64,000 nucleotides of DNA from Dryococelus australis (Eukaryota > Arthropoda > Insecta > Phasmatodea > Phasmatidae). How positions within the stretch are numbered: position 1 is the first letter of the stretch; every line of letters starts with the position of its first letter. The stretch spans positions 24,525,418 to 24,589,417 of the forward strand of contig CM056999.1 of assembly GCA_029891345.1 (NCBI GenBank). Reading direction: 5' to 3'. Positions 32,308 through 42,794 of this stretch are shown here, piece by piece. The notes below the pieces were generated by a model, which was not told the origin of the DNA, did no database searches, and was given only the letters and a program-made list of their open reading frames with translations. Both the position numbers and the translations under genes were made by a program.

Positions 32308-32341
32308 TTATTAATATATTTTTTAATAATATAATAAATGA
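32308..32341. promoter_or_regulatory. Divergent promoter gap with two TAATAAATG motifs
   Basis: The gap between the ATPase ATG (minus) and the penton ATG (plus, 32338) reads TATATTAATAAATG on the minus strand and AATATAATAAATGA on the plus strand. Both motifs run straight into the start codon, as at 28703 and 27606. Confidence 0.6.
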
Positions 32342-33069
32342 GTAAAGTATTCAAACTAACAGATTGCAAATCAGTATTGAAGAAAAGATTACATAACCCT
32401 TTAGAGATAGAGGGGCACTCATTGGCTTTAGTTCAGTTCTATACTACTTATCTAATGCATAACATTATCTCTGGGAAAAATAAGATATATTTTTTGGGCC
32501 AGAATGATATGGAATCAGCAGTTGATATTCCAGTTGGCCAATATAGCTTAAAATATCTTGAAAAAACTATAAAAATGATTTTTTTATTTAGTGTAGATTC
32601 AATGAATGGGAAAGAAGATGATATATGTTTCGAGCTGGATAAAATGATAAATAGAGTGAAAGTAAAAAGGTACGCTTAAATTACAGCTTGGAAAACGGGG
32701 TCCAATAGGAAAACTTTTTGATTTCGTAGAAAATAAAACTCTGAAAGCAAATGTGGACCATTATGGCGATACAATTCCAAAATTTGTTCCATTTGAAACA
32801 ATAAATATACACTGTAATATAGTAAGTGTTATGATATTATAAAACATGATGGATGTAATCATAGAGAAAGTAGGATAATTGCCACTTTTAAACCAAGAAC
32901 TACATTTAGATTTGGGGACACGATTTATTACGAACCAGCTTATCCATTATTTTTTCCAGTGCAAACTAATCAAATTAATGCAATAATAGTTTCAATTAAG
33001 GACGAAAAAGGTAAATTAATTGACTTTGATTTGTCCGAAAGAACAGTGGTATTAGAGATGAGGCCATAG
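32338..33069 (+). pseudogene. Penton-like minor capsid protein, single jelly-roll
   Basis: The ATG at 32338 opens MSKVFKLTDCKSVLKKRLHN. Early strands HSLALVQFYTTYLMHNIISG and VDIPVGQYSLKYLEKTIK match the N-terminal half of the arthropod Polinton penton family, which has a conserved IPxGxYxxxxLExxI. A TAA at 32677-32679 and shifts near 32685, 32840 and 32865 break it. The C-terminal half (INIHCNIVS, RTTFRFGDTIYYEPAYPLFF, NAIIVSIKDEKGKLIDFDLS, TVVLEM) has the late strands of the jelly roll, with the family-typical DQNGxLxxF-like turn. The stop at 33067-33069 is in frame with the first ATG. In Polintons this protein forms the capsid vertices. Confidence 0.8.
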
Positions 33070-33109
33070 ATATTTTTTGAGTTGGAAGTAGTCATATTCT
33101 ATATATAAT

Positions 33110-33139
33110 AACTTAAATAGTTTAAAAACTATTAAAGTT
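33110..33139. terminator. 14-bp stem-loop after the penton-like gene
   Basis: AACTTAAATAGTTT, AA, AAACTATTAAAGTT: 13 of 14 positions pair. It lies 41 bp after the penton stop and just before the small peptide ORF. Confidence 0.55.
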
Positions 33140-33152
33140 TCATGTGATAAAG

Positions 33153-33269
33153 ATGAATAATATTTCTATAGAAAGTGCAATGAAAGATTTAGAAAAAGAA
33201 TTCAATAGTTCGGCTACTTTAATATGTCGAATTTGGAGATGTGTATGTAAATTTTTAATTAGACTATGA
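33153..33269 (+). CDS. 38-residue cationic amphipathic peptide
   Basis: The ATG at 33153 follows GATAAAG. The N-terminal half is polar and acidic/basic (SIESAMKDLEKEFNSS). The C-terminal half is ATLICRIWRCVCKFLIRL, alternating hydrophobic with Arg/Lys and containing three Cys. A helix of this kind would be amphipathic and cationic, like melittin-type membrane peptides, and small membrane-active ORFs have been reported from adintoviruses. It is a single short frame. A TATATAATA motif is 43 bp upstream and a hairpin lies on each side. It may be a chance ORF. Confidence 0.45.
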   Translation: MNNISIESAMKDLEKEFNSSATLICRIWRCVCKFLIRL

Positions 33270-33298
33270 CATGTTGCAAAAGTCAGAGCGATAATTGT

Positions 33299-33326
33299 GT
33301 TTTAATGATTGGATAACCATTAAAAC
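33299..33326. terminator. 9-bp stem-loop at the right convergent junction
   Basis: GTTTTAATG, ten-base loop, CATTAAAAC: a perfect 9-bp stem. It includes GGATAACCAT, also present in the hairpin at 26287-26316, which suggests a shared origin. It lies 29 bp after the small peptide (+) and 61 bp after the end of the gene on the minus strand. Confidence 0.6.
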
Positions 33327-33387
33327 TTTATAGAGATATGAAGAAAAAAAAAAATCAACTGATGTCTAATTATACGACGACAATCAT

Positions 33388-33812
33388 TTACTCTTTAAAA
33401 AACCGAATTGAATGCATTTGTTTGACACCACAATTCACCATTCCATTATATGCAAAACTTATACCTCCACGATTAACATCATTTCAAACTTTTTCACTGA
33501 AAATCTGTACATATCTGTCTAGTAAGGTTAGTTTAAAATGTCCAGAAATAATTACCACTTTGCATCCATACCGTGTAGCATTAATTTCAGAATGGTTTTG
33601 GGATAGGACTGTCCAATTGTAAGTTCGGAAAGTTTCTTAAATTGTTTGGTTCTGTTTAATACATTTATCAACTGATCCATCCTTATTATATACAATATTT
33701 TATTTTTTACGTTTTCAAATTTTTTAAACCACTTTTTTTTTGCAACTGCACTCAAATGCAACTTTTTACATGCATTTTTGTAGATGCACTCAAAAGCAAA
33801 GTTTAATGCCAC
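33388..33812 (-). pseudogene. Small conserved Polinton protein, possibly DNA-binding
   Basis: Minus-strand frame with a basic start rich in Lys/Trp/Phe (AKKKWFKKFENVKNKI), then FKKLSELTIGQSYP. After a shift near 33552 it continues KVVIISGHFKLTLLDRY and RGGISFAYNGM, ending ...RFFKE at 33388-33390, with a TGA at about 33465. The layout (LxxGxxYPI, then a short beta-rich core with FxLPxRY-like and FxYxG-like motifs) recalls a small protein encoded beside Polinton replication genes in arthropods, sometimes suggested to bind single-stranded DNA. The start is uncertain because 33812 reads GTG. Upstream, A/T-rich internal repeats of AACCACTTTTTT spread towards the right TIR. Confidence 0.55.
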
Positions 33813-33867
33813 TTTTTTCTAAAGACTATGATCTGACCAAACGCAACTTTTTGAACCACTTTTTTGT

Positions 33868-34014
33868 GGTTGTGCCAGAATCGTCATTTGATGTTTTGGA
33901 TCATAAAATTAAGTGTAATTTTTTCTGATTCTTTTCTGATGACTCGAGCATTTAATTTACCATTGTTTTTCTGATAACTGGGGGCTGTGCTTGAATCGTA
34001 ATTTTTATACTGCT
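33868..34014 (-). repeat. Right terminal inverted repeat of the Polinton
   Basis: The reverse complement aligns with 25067-25211. The outer end is GTATAAAAA-like on the minus strand. It carries the two GACGATTC-type motifs at 33878-33885 and 33993-34000, the latter with one mismatch. The inner border is the common GGCACAACC. Confidence 0.9.
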
Positions 34015-34020
34015 AGCATG
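34015..34020. repeat. Right target-site duplication AGCATG
   Basis: Identical to 25061-25066. Confidence 0.9.
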
Positions 34021-34499
34021 TCCAAGAACATTTATGTTTGGCAAAGTGTTTTCACCACTTACAACTACTACCGAAAGTAGATACTAGGGAGCACAGGGTC
34101 ATTAGCCCGGGCTTTTGGACCACAACCCCACCTCATAAGTCTCGTTTTAACCATCTTACGATGTTGGCGAATGTGGAAAGCAAGGATTCAGTCACCACTG
34201 GCCTTCCGGGAATGTTAACAATGTGTGTTTCCGTCCATCCACTCTTCCGCGAACTACCTCGGTTGTCCACGTCGCGCACCGGGGAACTGAGCACATGTTC
34301 CCCAAACCCGGACAAAATCCGCAACCAACTTTGCTGAGAAACATTTTCCACTGGCATTAGATAAATGCACGAGCAGGAGGGAAGTTTGTGATCTGTGAAG
34401 ATCACAACACTGCCACACATCTGCAATGGTCAACCGCGATGTGTACATGTTATCGCGATGAAATGAAGAAATTACAAGAAAATAACCGGCAGTGATCCG

Positions 34500-35195
34500 T
34501 TCGCCTAGTATGAACCCTTGGAAAATATTTGCAGATGCCCACCGGGGCACGTTCTGGTGGCATGCTCAATGAACCAGTGCAGCCAACCAGTGGGACACTT
34601 ATGAACCAAAAATGTATTATGCCCACTTTGTGAGGGACCAGAGCGAGGAAAGTGTCCTGTCCACATTGCCGGAACAGACAGTTGGAGAAAACTCTAAATA
34701 CAGCAGAAAGGATAAGTGCGTATTTGGGACAGTTCGTGTGCTACCAGTGTTGCCTAGCCCTAAGAAGAACCTGCAGTAAACACTCAACACCAGTGGACAA
34801 CATTATGGCATGGGACTACACAATGCGAGGTACTTGCAAGCTTACCTACAGAGCCAGTAACAACCAGGACGAATGCTAGCAATGCCAGGAATCTCAGGTA
34901 AATGCTATGTGTGAGTGGGGGAGAACCCAGTAGCAACTCTCTCAGTGACAAACATGTACGATACCGCTGAATGGACTAACAGACATACTAGAACAACCAC
35001 TTGTACAAACGACAGTGTTCGAGCTAATAAGACAACTGAAAACTATAACCCTACCACCACCTATTCCTAACATGTTATGCTTACCAATCCAACAGCCTGC
35101 TGCAACATCTTCACCATTTGAACCACGCCCACCCCTATATCTATACGTCATCCAATACAATACACCTGCAAAATTTCAGATCCTTCCTAATTTTG
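34500..35195 (+). pseudogene. Gypsy copy 2: Cys-rich start and linker of Gag
   Basis: The frame at 34652 reads CPHCRNRQ...FVCYQCCLALRR, then isolated Cys pairs, followed by a Pro/Thr-rich linker (34995-35195). This matches the position and CxxC character of the N-terminal region in copies 1, 3 and 4, though the two fingers cannot be read clearly. Stops and shifts are present. The stretch 34021-34500 just right of the Polinton may be its leader; I found no LTR there. Confidence 0.5.
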
Positions 35196-35695
35196 CGTGA
35201 CATGGCACAAAGGACCCGAGGGCATTTATCGAGGAGTGTGTTCAGAGGTTGCAATTCTATGGTGTAGCAATGGAAGAATGGCCGAGTGTGGTAGGAGGAG
35301 AGTTGACAGGTGATGCAAGAGTTTGTTGGAGAGCTGCGGAGGAGTATCAGATGACCTTGGAACAGTTCGTTACTAAAGTTTCTTCAAGGTATGCCAGCAC
35401 ATTGGATACTATACAAATGCAGGTTAGAATTTTTACCAAAAAACAATGTCAGCATGAAAATTCGGAAATTTTAGTGAGATGCAAAGAGAACCTAGTGACA
35501 CATTTTTATCCACATGTTGCTACAGCTGACATATTAGAAGTAGTAATACATACCGTGCTACCAGTACATTGGACAGTTCTACGACCAGCAATACACCATG
35601 GCTTTGAAAACTTCATCAGAATAGTGCTGGTATCGCACGTGACAACACAGAACTACATCAATGGGGAGCACCACCACATGGGCTGCCGAATGTAA
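35196..35695 (+). pseudogene. Gypsy copy 2: Gag capsid
   Basis: An open stretch with RAFIEECVQRL-like text before the frame, then VAMEEWPSVVGGELTGDARV (35264-35325) and EEYQMTLEQFVTKVSSRYAS. ARVCWRAAEEYQMTLEQF is the typical capsid helix pair of Gypsy Gag. The last part is LVTHFYPHVATADILEVVIH. The capsid part is largely open, but the upstream start and the nucleocapsid (35700-36050) are broken. Confidence 0.7.
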
Positions 35696-36049
35696 ACACT
35701 GCCACCCTCATCAGACATCAAAACAATAACATCAGGATGCCTGGATGCCAGCCACCTGCCGAACACCTGAGCTGAGCGGCGTGGGCATACACAGTGTGAC
35801 AGCTAGGTTAAGCAGACTGGAGCACAAACACAACATGCATCTGACACGTGTAAGTGACAGATCGGAACGGCCACTGCCCACTCCGTGCAGGTAATGTCCC
35901 GGTGAACAGATGCATTGTCACCGAGACTATTCGATCCAACAACAATAACAAAACACGGGTTTGGGAAACAGAGTGTACGAATAGGGACCACGCCCCCTAT
36001 CCCCGAAACAACAACAGCATGCAGCTACTTGGGTCAGATCTACCATAAC

Positions 36050-37770
36050 TATGACAGTTTGTAATGCATACCCATCATTGTCAGCACTAATTCCACTGTG
36101 GCATTAATCGACACTGCAGTTCCACACAATTTTATCAACGAATGGTTAGTGCATCCGAAGCAGTTTAATAAGTGTAAATAAACAGTCCAGCTTGCTACGA
36201 GTGACTTAATGGACACGTCAACGGAACCACACCCTCAACATCAACATCAGAGACGAATCCATAGCAGTCCCCGTGTTGATTATGCTTGATCTTCGAGAAT
36301 AAGTCATCTTAGGAGTGCCATGGTTAGTCGATGAGCAGTAGTAATCGAAGTTTTGCAGGATAGCAAGAGGAAAACAGTGTAACATCTAGGCTACCATCAA
36401 CCAACCATGTTGGAAGAAATCAACTTGAGTGACTTCGACAATACAGTGGTAGAAGAGTACCAAATTACAGTGCAAAACATCTTGTACGAACGCAAGGATG
36501 TGTTTTCGTGTGGATACCCGCTATACTGCACCAGCATCACAGAGCCCCCAATACCAATGAGTCATCAGAAGCTGCTGTACACACAAACCAAGGACTACAT
36601 GCCATACCACCAGGATGTCATCGACCAACAGGTTAGTGAGATGTTGAGAGATGGTCTAATTGAATCCTCCGAGAGAAATTACAATTCGGTGGTAATGCTA
36701 GCCCCAAAAAGAGATACGACATGGAGGTTCTGTGTTGATTTTCGTCCCTTAAATTCAGTCACAAAAAGTCCTGCACCGCCCGTGATAACCATAAACAGTG
36801 CACTCAGTTTGCTAGGTTCTGCCAAGATAATATCATCTTATGATTTACAATCCAGTTACTGGCAAGTACCAGTTGTTCCTAGTGACCACCACAAAACCAC
36901 ATTTACCACCCCCAATGACAGACATTACCAATCCTGTTCGATGTCTTTTGGCCTTAAATGCGCACTGGCCATCTTCCAGGTCATAACGGTCCACGTATTA
37001 GATGGTTACATTGGGAATTTCGCCACTGCCTACCTCGACGAAGTAGTTGTATAGTAAAATAACTGGGATGAGCATTTAGAACATCTCGCACTGGTATTGG
37101 AACGTTTCGCGACCGCAGGCGTGACATGCGCTATCCACAAATCCCACATTGGGAAAACAGAAATTAGCTTTCTTGGCCATGTAGCAGACGAAACAGGGAA
37201 CTACCCTAGTGAAAAGCATTTAAGGGTGATTCAACAGTGGGAGCCCCCTAGGCTGCAGAAACAACTGCGGAAGATTTTTGGCTTAATCAACTGGTTGTGC
37301 CAGTATATCCAATGGTTAGCCATAATAACTGCCTCCCTAACATTCCTCATGTCCATGCAGAATAATTTTCCAATGGACGCAAAGACAGCAGGGGCATTCA
37401 TGGAAATCTAATGGCAGTCTCGTCAATGTTTGCTCTGTCAAGCCTGGACCCCACAAGACATATCTACCTACAGACTGACTTAAGCCAGGGGGCTTAGGAG
37501 CCATGCTATTCCAACTCAGTGACAACAATGATCATAAAATTCTTGACTATGGTAGCACTAAGTTTGGAAGGATGGAAGGTGGTATGACGTGAATGAGAGG
37601 GAATGTATATCTATCATGTGGGCACTCAAACAGTACTGGCACATTCTTGAATACCAACATATCACACTGAGGACTGATAATCGCAGCATGGAATGGTTGC
37701 ATAACATGTGGTAGTGATGCAGTAAACTGATGTTCTCGTCCATGTTAATGCAGGCTTACAACTTCACGGT
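36050..37770 (+). pseudogene. Gypsy copy 2: protease, RT and first part of RNase H
   Basis: A retropepsin site is at about 36100 (ALIDTAVPHNFIN, Asp present). RT is at 36407-37054 with MLRDGLIESSERNYNSVVML, TTWRFCVDFRPLNSVTKS, SSYDLQSSYWQVPVVPSDHH, SMSFGLKCALAIFQ, and the active box AYLDEVV, where the usual second Asp is Glu. The thumb is at 37097-37400 (EISFLGHVADETG). The RNase H start (IYLQTDLS, about 37455; HIEYQH.TLRTDNRS-like at about 37650) runs to 37770, where an insertion interrupts it. Single stops and shifts occur throughout, for example at 37052. Confidence 0.85.
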
Positions 37771-39299
37771 ATAAAATCAGTGGCGGCTGCTGAGGTAGGG
37801 CTACGGGGCGCAGCCCTCCTAATAGAATCTCAGAACACATACCCCTACTTATTTGCTACTCAGTAAATAATACTGCTTACGAATACGGATGTTATTTCAC
37901 AGCCAATGTTTTTGAGATGTACGAGACTCTTGTCACAAGAGAAAAGAGAAATGTTTTTGGAAATGTCGAGTGGTGGGGTTGCAGATTCTTCGGCCCGAAG
38001 TGGGTAGAGCTAACAGAGAGAGATGGCCGTAACATAGGACTAGGGGTGCTACAGGAGGGAGGGAAGACTTCGGGCCTTTTCAGCCAATCGCATGCTGTAA
38101 ATCGGAGAGAGCTGGGCGCGCCCCTGCTAAAAAAAAAAATGGTTTCCTGTAACTTGACAAAGCTACCAAAACTACATGTTTTGTAAGCACACTTTCGTGC
38201 TCCACTATTTTGCAGTTGTTAAACACATTTCTTAACAATGCTTGTATTTATTTCGAATATTTTTTATTTGTAGATATCGTTCAAACTCGCGTGAGCTTCA
38301 AATATAATATGTAATGCCCTGAACAAGTTTGTTGTTAATTAATAATGAGCTATGAGCATCGGTCAGAAGCAGGGTTGAATTGTTGCTAATGTCATGTTGT
38401 GTAAACATGTAAATAATTGTTAATTTGGTGAGTAACATTTTAAACCTTATTACGACAAAAATTTTCAATTGTGAGAATAAACTAGAGCTACAGAATCTGG
38501 GACCAGCAAGGATACAGTTAAATATAATTTAACAATAAAGCCAAGGTAGTAAATGGTTCGTATATGAGAACATTAGACGTAAGTATATTCAATTTCGCGG
38601 ACTGGCTATGAGGGTGTGAAGTTGGAAATGTGTTGTTTTGTTAAATTTGTTTTGTTAATGAAACCTAATGATCTTGCGTCGACTGTCACTGGGGTAAAAG
38701 ATTTTAAACATTTGGGAGACAAAGTTAAAAGACTTAAATCATGTTCGCAACTTATAAAAAATGCCACAAAATTTTCATTGCTTGGCAATGTGAATATACA
38801 TTGACAGATAGATAGCGCGTACGTTGACGAATGGCTTTTTTTTTTTACAAATGTTCTAATGCCACTTTCGCCCTCTAATTTAAATTTGACATGAATTTTG
38901 TATATACCTTAGGCTATGTAAATTAGTATTTCGTTTTAAAAATATTTGTTTTAGTATATTTAAGTTATTATCATCATTAGTATGGTAGAATTGGTATTAT
39001 TATGTTATCTCTCATTGTCTCATGTAATGTACCACACCATGTAGGTACAGGTTGGAAGCCATATAACCTAAACAAACTTAAAACAAATGCATACCTGTGG
39101 TAGTGATTATATCTGAACCAGCGGCCACAGTATATTGACCATTATAAATCGGACGATGATACATTTGTCATCAAACAACCACACTTATTTTTTGCTTTTA
39201 GATACATAAGCTACACTTACTTAAGCCTGTCGTATGCAATATATTTATCACTGTGCCTATTTAAAAAATGATATTTATAATGATATGATTTAGGATCAC
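37771..39299. mobile_element. Insertion within the Gypsy copy 2 RNase H
   Basis: The RNase H protein breaks off at the FTV codons before 37771 and resumes with YSPGVENELADALS at 39300. The intervening 1.5 kb starts near CAGTGGCGGCTGCTGAGGTA (37778-37797) followed by GGGGCGCAGCCC, an end typical of some insect hAT elements. A loosely matching inverted end (CAGCGGCCACAG) is near 39120. No transposase is recognised: frames at 37917-38186 and 38616-38804 have no motif. It may be a non-autonomous hAT plus further sequence. The exact right end and target duplication could not be fixed. Confidence 0.55.
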
Positions 39300-40160
39300 T
39301 ACAGCCCTGGAGTTGAGAACGAACTCGCAGATGCACTGTCACACTCCCAGGTACGGAGGTATGCGTGGATGACCCGAACAAATGAATGGGAAAGCAAGCT
39401 ACCACCTGAAAATCATCACAAGTTTAGTGACTCAGCACTATCCCACAGCTCAACTTAATCCAACTAGACGACAAACAAACAACTCAGATGGACACGCTGC
39501 AGTTAGAGATACATGTTTTACATTCAAAGCAGGTTGCGCCAGATGCAGTGTGAAGGCTGCGGGGAACAGGTACAGCTGAACTGGCATTTCGTCAACAGGG
39601 GACTGCAAGTGCTACCCGAAACGGCCGGGAGAACTGGAAAAATCTAAGTGCCTAGTACGCTAGAATCCAGTGATACGGTATGCCCACGACAATAAATTGG
39701 CAGGTCATCTTAAAGCACAACAAACCCAACGGCAAATTTCCAACAAGTACCACTGGCCAGGAATCACCCATGAAGTGCGTGATTACCTACGTCGAAAGGT
39801 GTAACATGTGTAATATTTACATAGCGCACCACTTTGATGGTGTGCAGCAGAAGCCACAAGTACCAACCGAACCTTTTGACACAATCGCCCTCGACCTTAT
39901 AGGGCCGTAACTCCATGGTGCCCAAGGGAAAAGGTCTATAGTGTAGTAACCAATCTATTCTCCTGGTAGAAGGAAGCCTGCACAGTGAGCAGTGCCAGAA
40001 CAAACAAGATCGCAAGGGCAATAGAGAACAAAATTTTTCACTGATGGGGTTTTCCACGAGTGCTTCTGTCCGATAACGGAGCACAGTTTACAGGATGCAA
40101 GAGGAGAGATCTTAGCGGGCAATAGAAAGTAGAAAACCGCACGACAGCTGTGCACCTTTC
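39300..40160 (+). pseudogene. Gypsy copy 2: end of RNase H and integrase, truncated
   Basis: YSPGVENELADALSHS marks the end of RNase H. The integrase zinc region is frame-shifted (YHWPGITHEVRDYLR in one frame, CNMCNIY in another, about 39740-39820). The catalytic core begins DTIALDLIGP (about 39880-39910), and the second Asp block is VLLSDNGAQFTG (about 40062-40097). Similarity ends at about 40130, before the Glu of the DDE triad, so the 3' part and LTR are lost. Confidence 0.75.
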
Positions 40161-42790
40161 ATGACACTCGCTATTTTGTTTTCTTTATTTTGTAACTATT
40201 GCTATTTGGATTCCTTTTTTCTTAGGAATATTTTTGTAATTTTAGCGAAAACCGTGCCTGGTTTGGCAAATTAATTCTGCTTAGTTTTCATATGGAACAA
40301 TATGTAATTATTTTGATTCACTGTTAACTTCGAAAGTCATTGTTGCTGTGATCCAGTATGTTACTGTAGTATTTCTTTGTTGATTGAGATATAATTACTG
40401 TTTTATAAACTTGTGTTAGTATTTTGTGTCAGGCGACATAAATTTGTCATTGCTGTATTTCATTTACTGAGCAATTAATTTTTCTTGTCAGAAATTTATT
40501 TAAAACATTTTATTTTAGGAAAATGACTGTGTTTGACCTTAATGGTTATTGTGTCAATAATTTGCATTGTCAAAAACGGCAATTTAATTAGAAATTAAAT
40601 CCTAAAATGTTTTGCTTATGTTTACAATTTTATTGCTTAATTACTATATTAGGTGAGTTTGTTTTAACAGAAATTATTTCGTAAAGGCTTAATACAAATT
40701 GTTGTATATCGATTATTACTAACTTCCTAAATCGATATATCGGCTATGGCCACTTTCAAGTGTGAACTTCCCTCTCGTTCACCTAACAAACACGTCGTAA
40801 CACAAAGTTTTTCATTGGTCTCAAACAAATCTTCATTATCTCTCGCTTAAGTTTTTTTCTCGCCTCATTTGGTAGGTTTGGTTTATAGCCCCATTTATGT
40901 GTATTATTTTGTTCTTTGTATTTCGAGCGTCGCGTCTCATTCTATCCCATTAAATCTGTTTGTAATGGTCGCCGATTTGAGGCATTAAGTATATAAGGCG
41001 TGGCAATCCGAATCCTCGTATCAATCCTCTTGCCGCAATAGATATGTAGTCATCCTACTTGGCCAGGAGCGTCCAATGCTGCGGGCGTGTTCCTGTTTCT
41101 TCGTCCAGACCATGATTTAAAAATGGTTGCATGAATTTGCCTGAAATTATGTGAAAAAGAAAAACAAACTCTATCGCCCGTCTTTCCCAAAACTGCGAAA
41201 CTTCGCTTTTCTACATTCTTCATTTTTGATTACCTTCGATTCAGGAAGAAAAAGGAAAAAAATAAATAAAAAATTTTAATTGTGAAAACAGAAAATTTTT
41301 ATAAAATAACATTTTAATATTTCACCTTTTTTCTCAAGTAGCTTGTTGCCAATACCTAAAATGGTTACTTGCATAACTTGATCTTGGGATCCCGATAGTT
41401 TAGATAAATATTTGAGTATAAATGCAAGAAAGATTTTGATATTATTTTTTCTTTGAAAGATTTGTATTTACATAGTATGTCTACAGTATTTTTAATGCAC
41501 ATATCATCTTGTCTTTTTGTTTCTTGGACCAGTATTTAAATAAGCTGTGTCACTTCACCAAACATATTTTTTATTTCTGAAAGTAATGATCCCCTTTAAT
41601 TAATCTACTGTATATTAAATCTTTACAACTTTCATTTAACCTATGTTGAATAACCTATGTTTTGCTAAAGAAAAACACAATATTGTGTTGTAAAGGCAAT
41701 TTTTAAATTTGCCGCTCTATCAGAGTGTTCGGCCATTTTGTATGCTACTAACCCTGATAATCACCCACTTTCCACAACCGATTCACTGTGTTGTCGTTTA
41801 GCTGTGTTCACACGAGGGTAGTTTGGGGTTATGGATGGTATTAAGTGTTTTGCCCTTCTGGTGCTTGACCTCTGATGCTCCCATGTGCTACAGTTTTGGA
41901 AGCAGAGCTTGGTTTTTGATAAGTGGGAATACCTTTGCATGCTTTCTGTGTGTTAATTTTCCTTTTGCATGGCTTGGAGATACTTTGTGCAGCACCTGAT
42001 GCATGGACACTACACACAAAAAGTTGTATGTATTTAAGGTAACCTTGTGTATTTTGTTTGTGTACTGTGTATCCCCATATGTGCCACTTTACACCATGGC
42101 TACTATTGTCCCTGAACTACTGTTAAAAGATGAAATCACATATAAGTGTGCCATCACACATGTGCAGCCACCAGACTCTACAATCATAGCATGTAGAAGT
42201 GCCCTTCGTGCGGCACTTAACGCTGGCACTGCTATTAAAATTTGAGTACTTTGCAGATATCAATGTAGATGTATTTGTGCCACCAAAATAATTTTCCTCC
42301 AGGAAACTGCAGAAAATATGGAGGAGGGCTCCAGTCCTGCCAAATACCAGCAGTTCAAAATCCGGATAACTCGCCTCATTAACAGAACAAAAAATTTACT
42401 TACCCTGTGCCTTGGCCAGCTTTCAGAACCTCAACGACAATTGTTAAAGAATGTCATTGTGCAGGCACAAGCCCTTTTTGAGAGGTGGGTTTAATTTGGA
42501 AACTAGGAAGTTGTAGAAAACTTCCCACCATCTAGATGTTACCTCTTTTAGTGAACAGCTAGCTAACCTTAGCTGCAGTACAGCCACCACCATTTCATCT
42601 CCCACTCCTGCCCTGAACTCTTTGGTCAGATTGCCTTCCATTTCCCAACCTCTTTCACAGGTCGCTTTACCACTACCCTAGCATACATCCCCACCACATC
42701 ATCCCCCACATTCGTCCATTCTCTTTTTGCCACCATCCCACTTATGGCATCTTCAGTGACACCAACAACCCAACACATAGCATCACACAT
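40160..42790. other. Unassigned sequence, possibly the LTR and leader of the next element
   Basis: AT-rich. A TATA-box-like AGTATATAAGG is at 40989-40999, followed by CAATCCGAATCC and a CGTC-rich stretch. This would fit a promoter in the 5' LTR of the Gypsy element at 42795, but I found no second copy to prove an LTR. A 80-codon frame at 42003-42245 has no motif. Confidence 0.35.
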
Positions 42791-42794
42791 CTTT

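Larger units (their letters stand above)
25067..34014. mobile_element. Polinton/Maverick (adintovirus-like) element, internally deleted
   Basis: The element is 8948 bp with terminal inverted repeats, 5'-AG and CT-3' termini and a 6-bp target duplication, which are the textbook ends of Polintons. It encodes recognisable integrase, packaging ATPase, adenain-like protease, double- and single-jelly-roll capsid proteins, PLA2 and the two ends of a type B polymerase. Typical autonomous Polintons are about 15-20 kb. The shortfall here is explained mainly by loss of the middle of the polymerase gene. Most genes have one to four stops or frameshifts, many in homopolymer runs, so the element is inactive as it stands. 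Genes are tightly packed, with divergent and convergent pairs. Confidence 0.95.
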
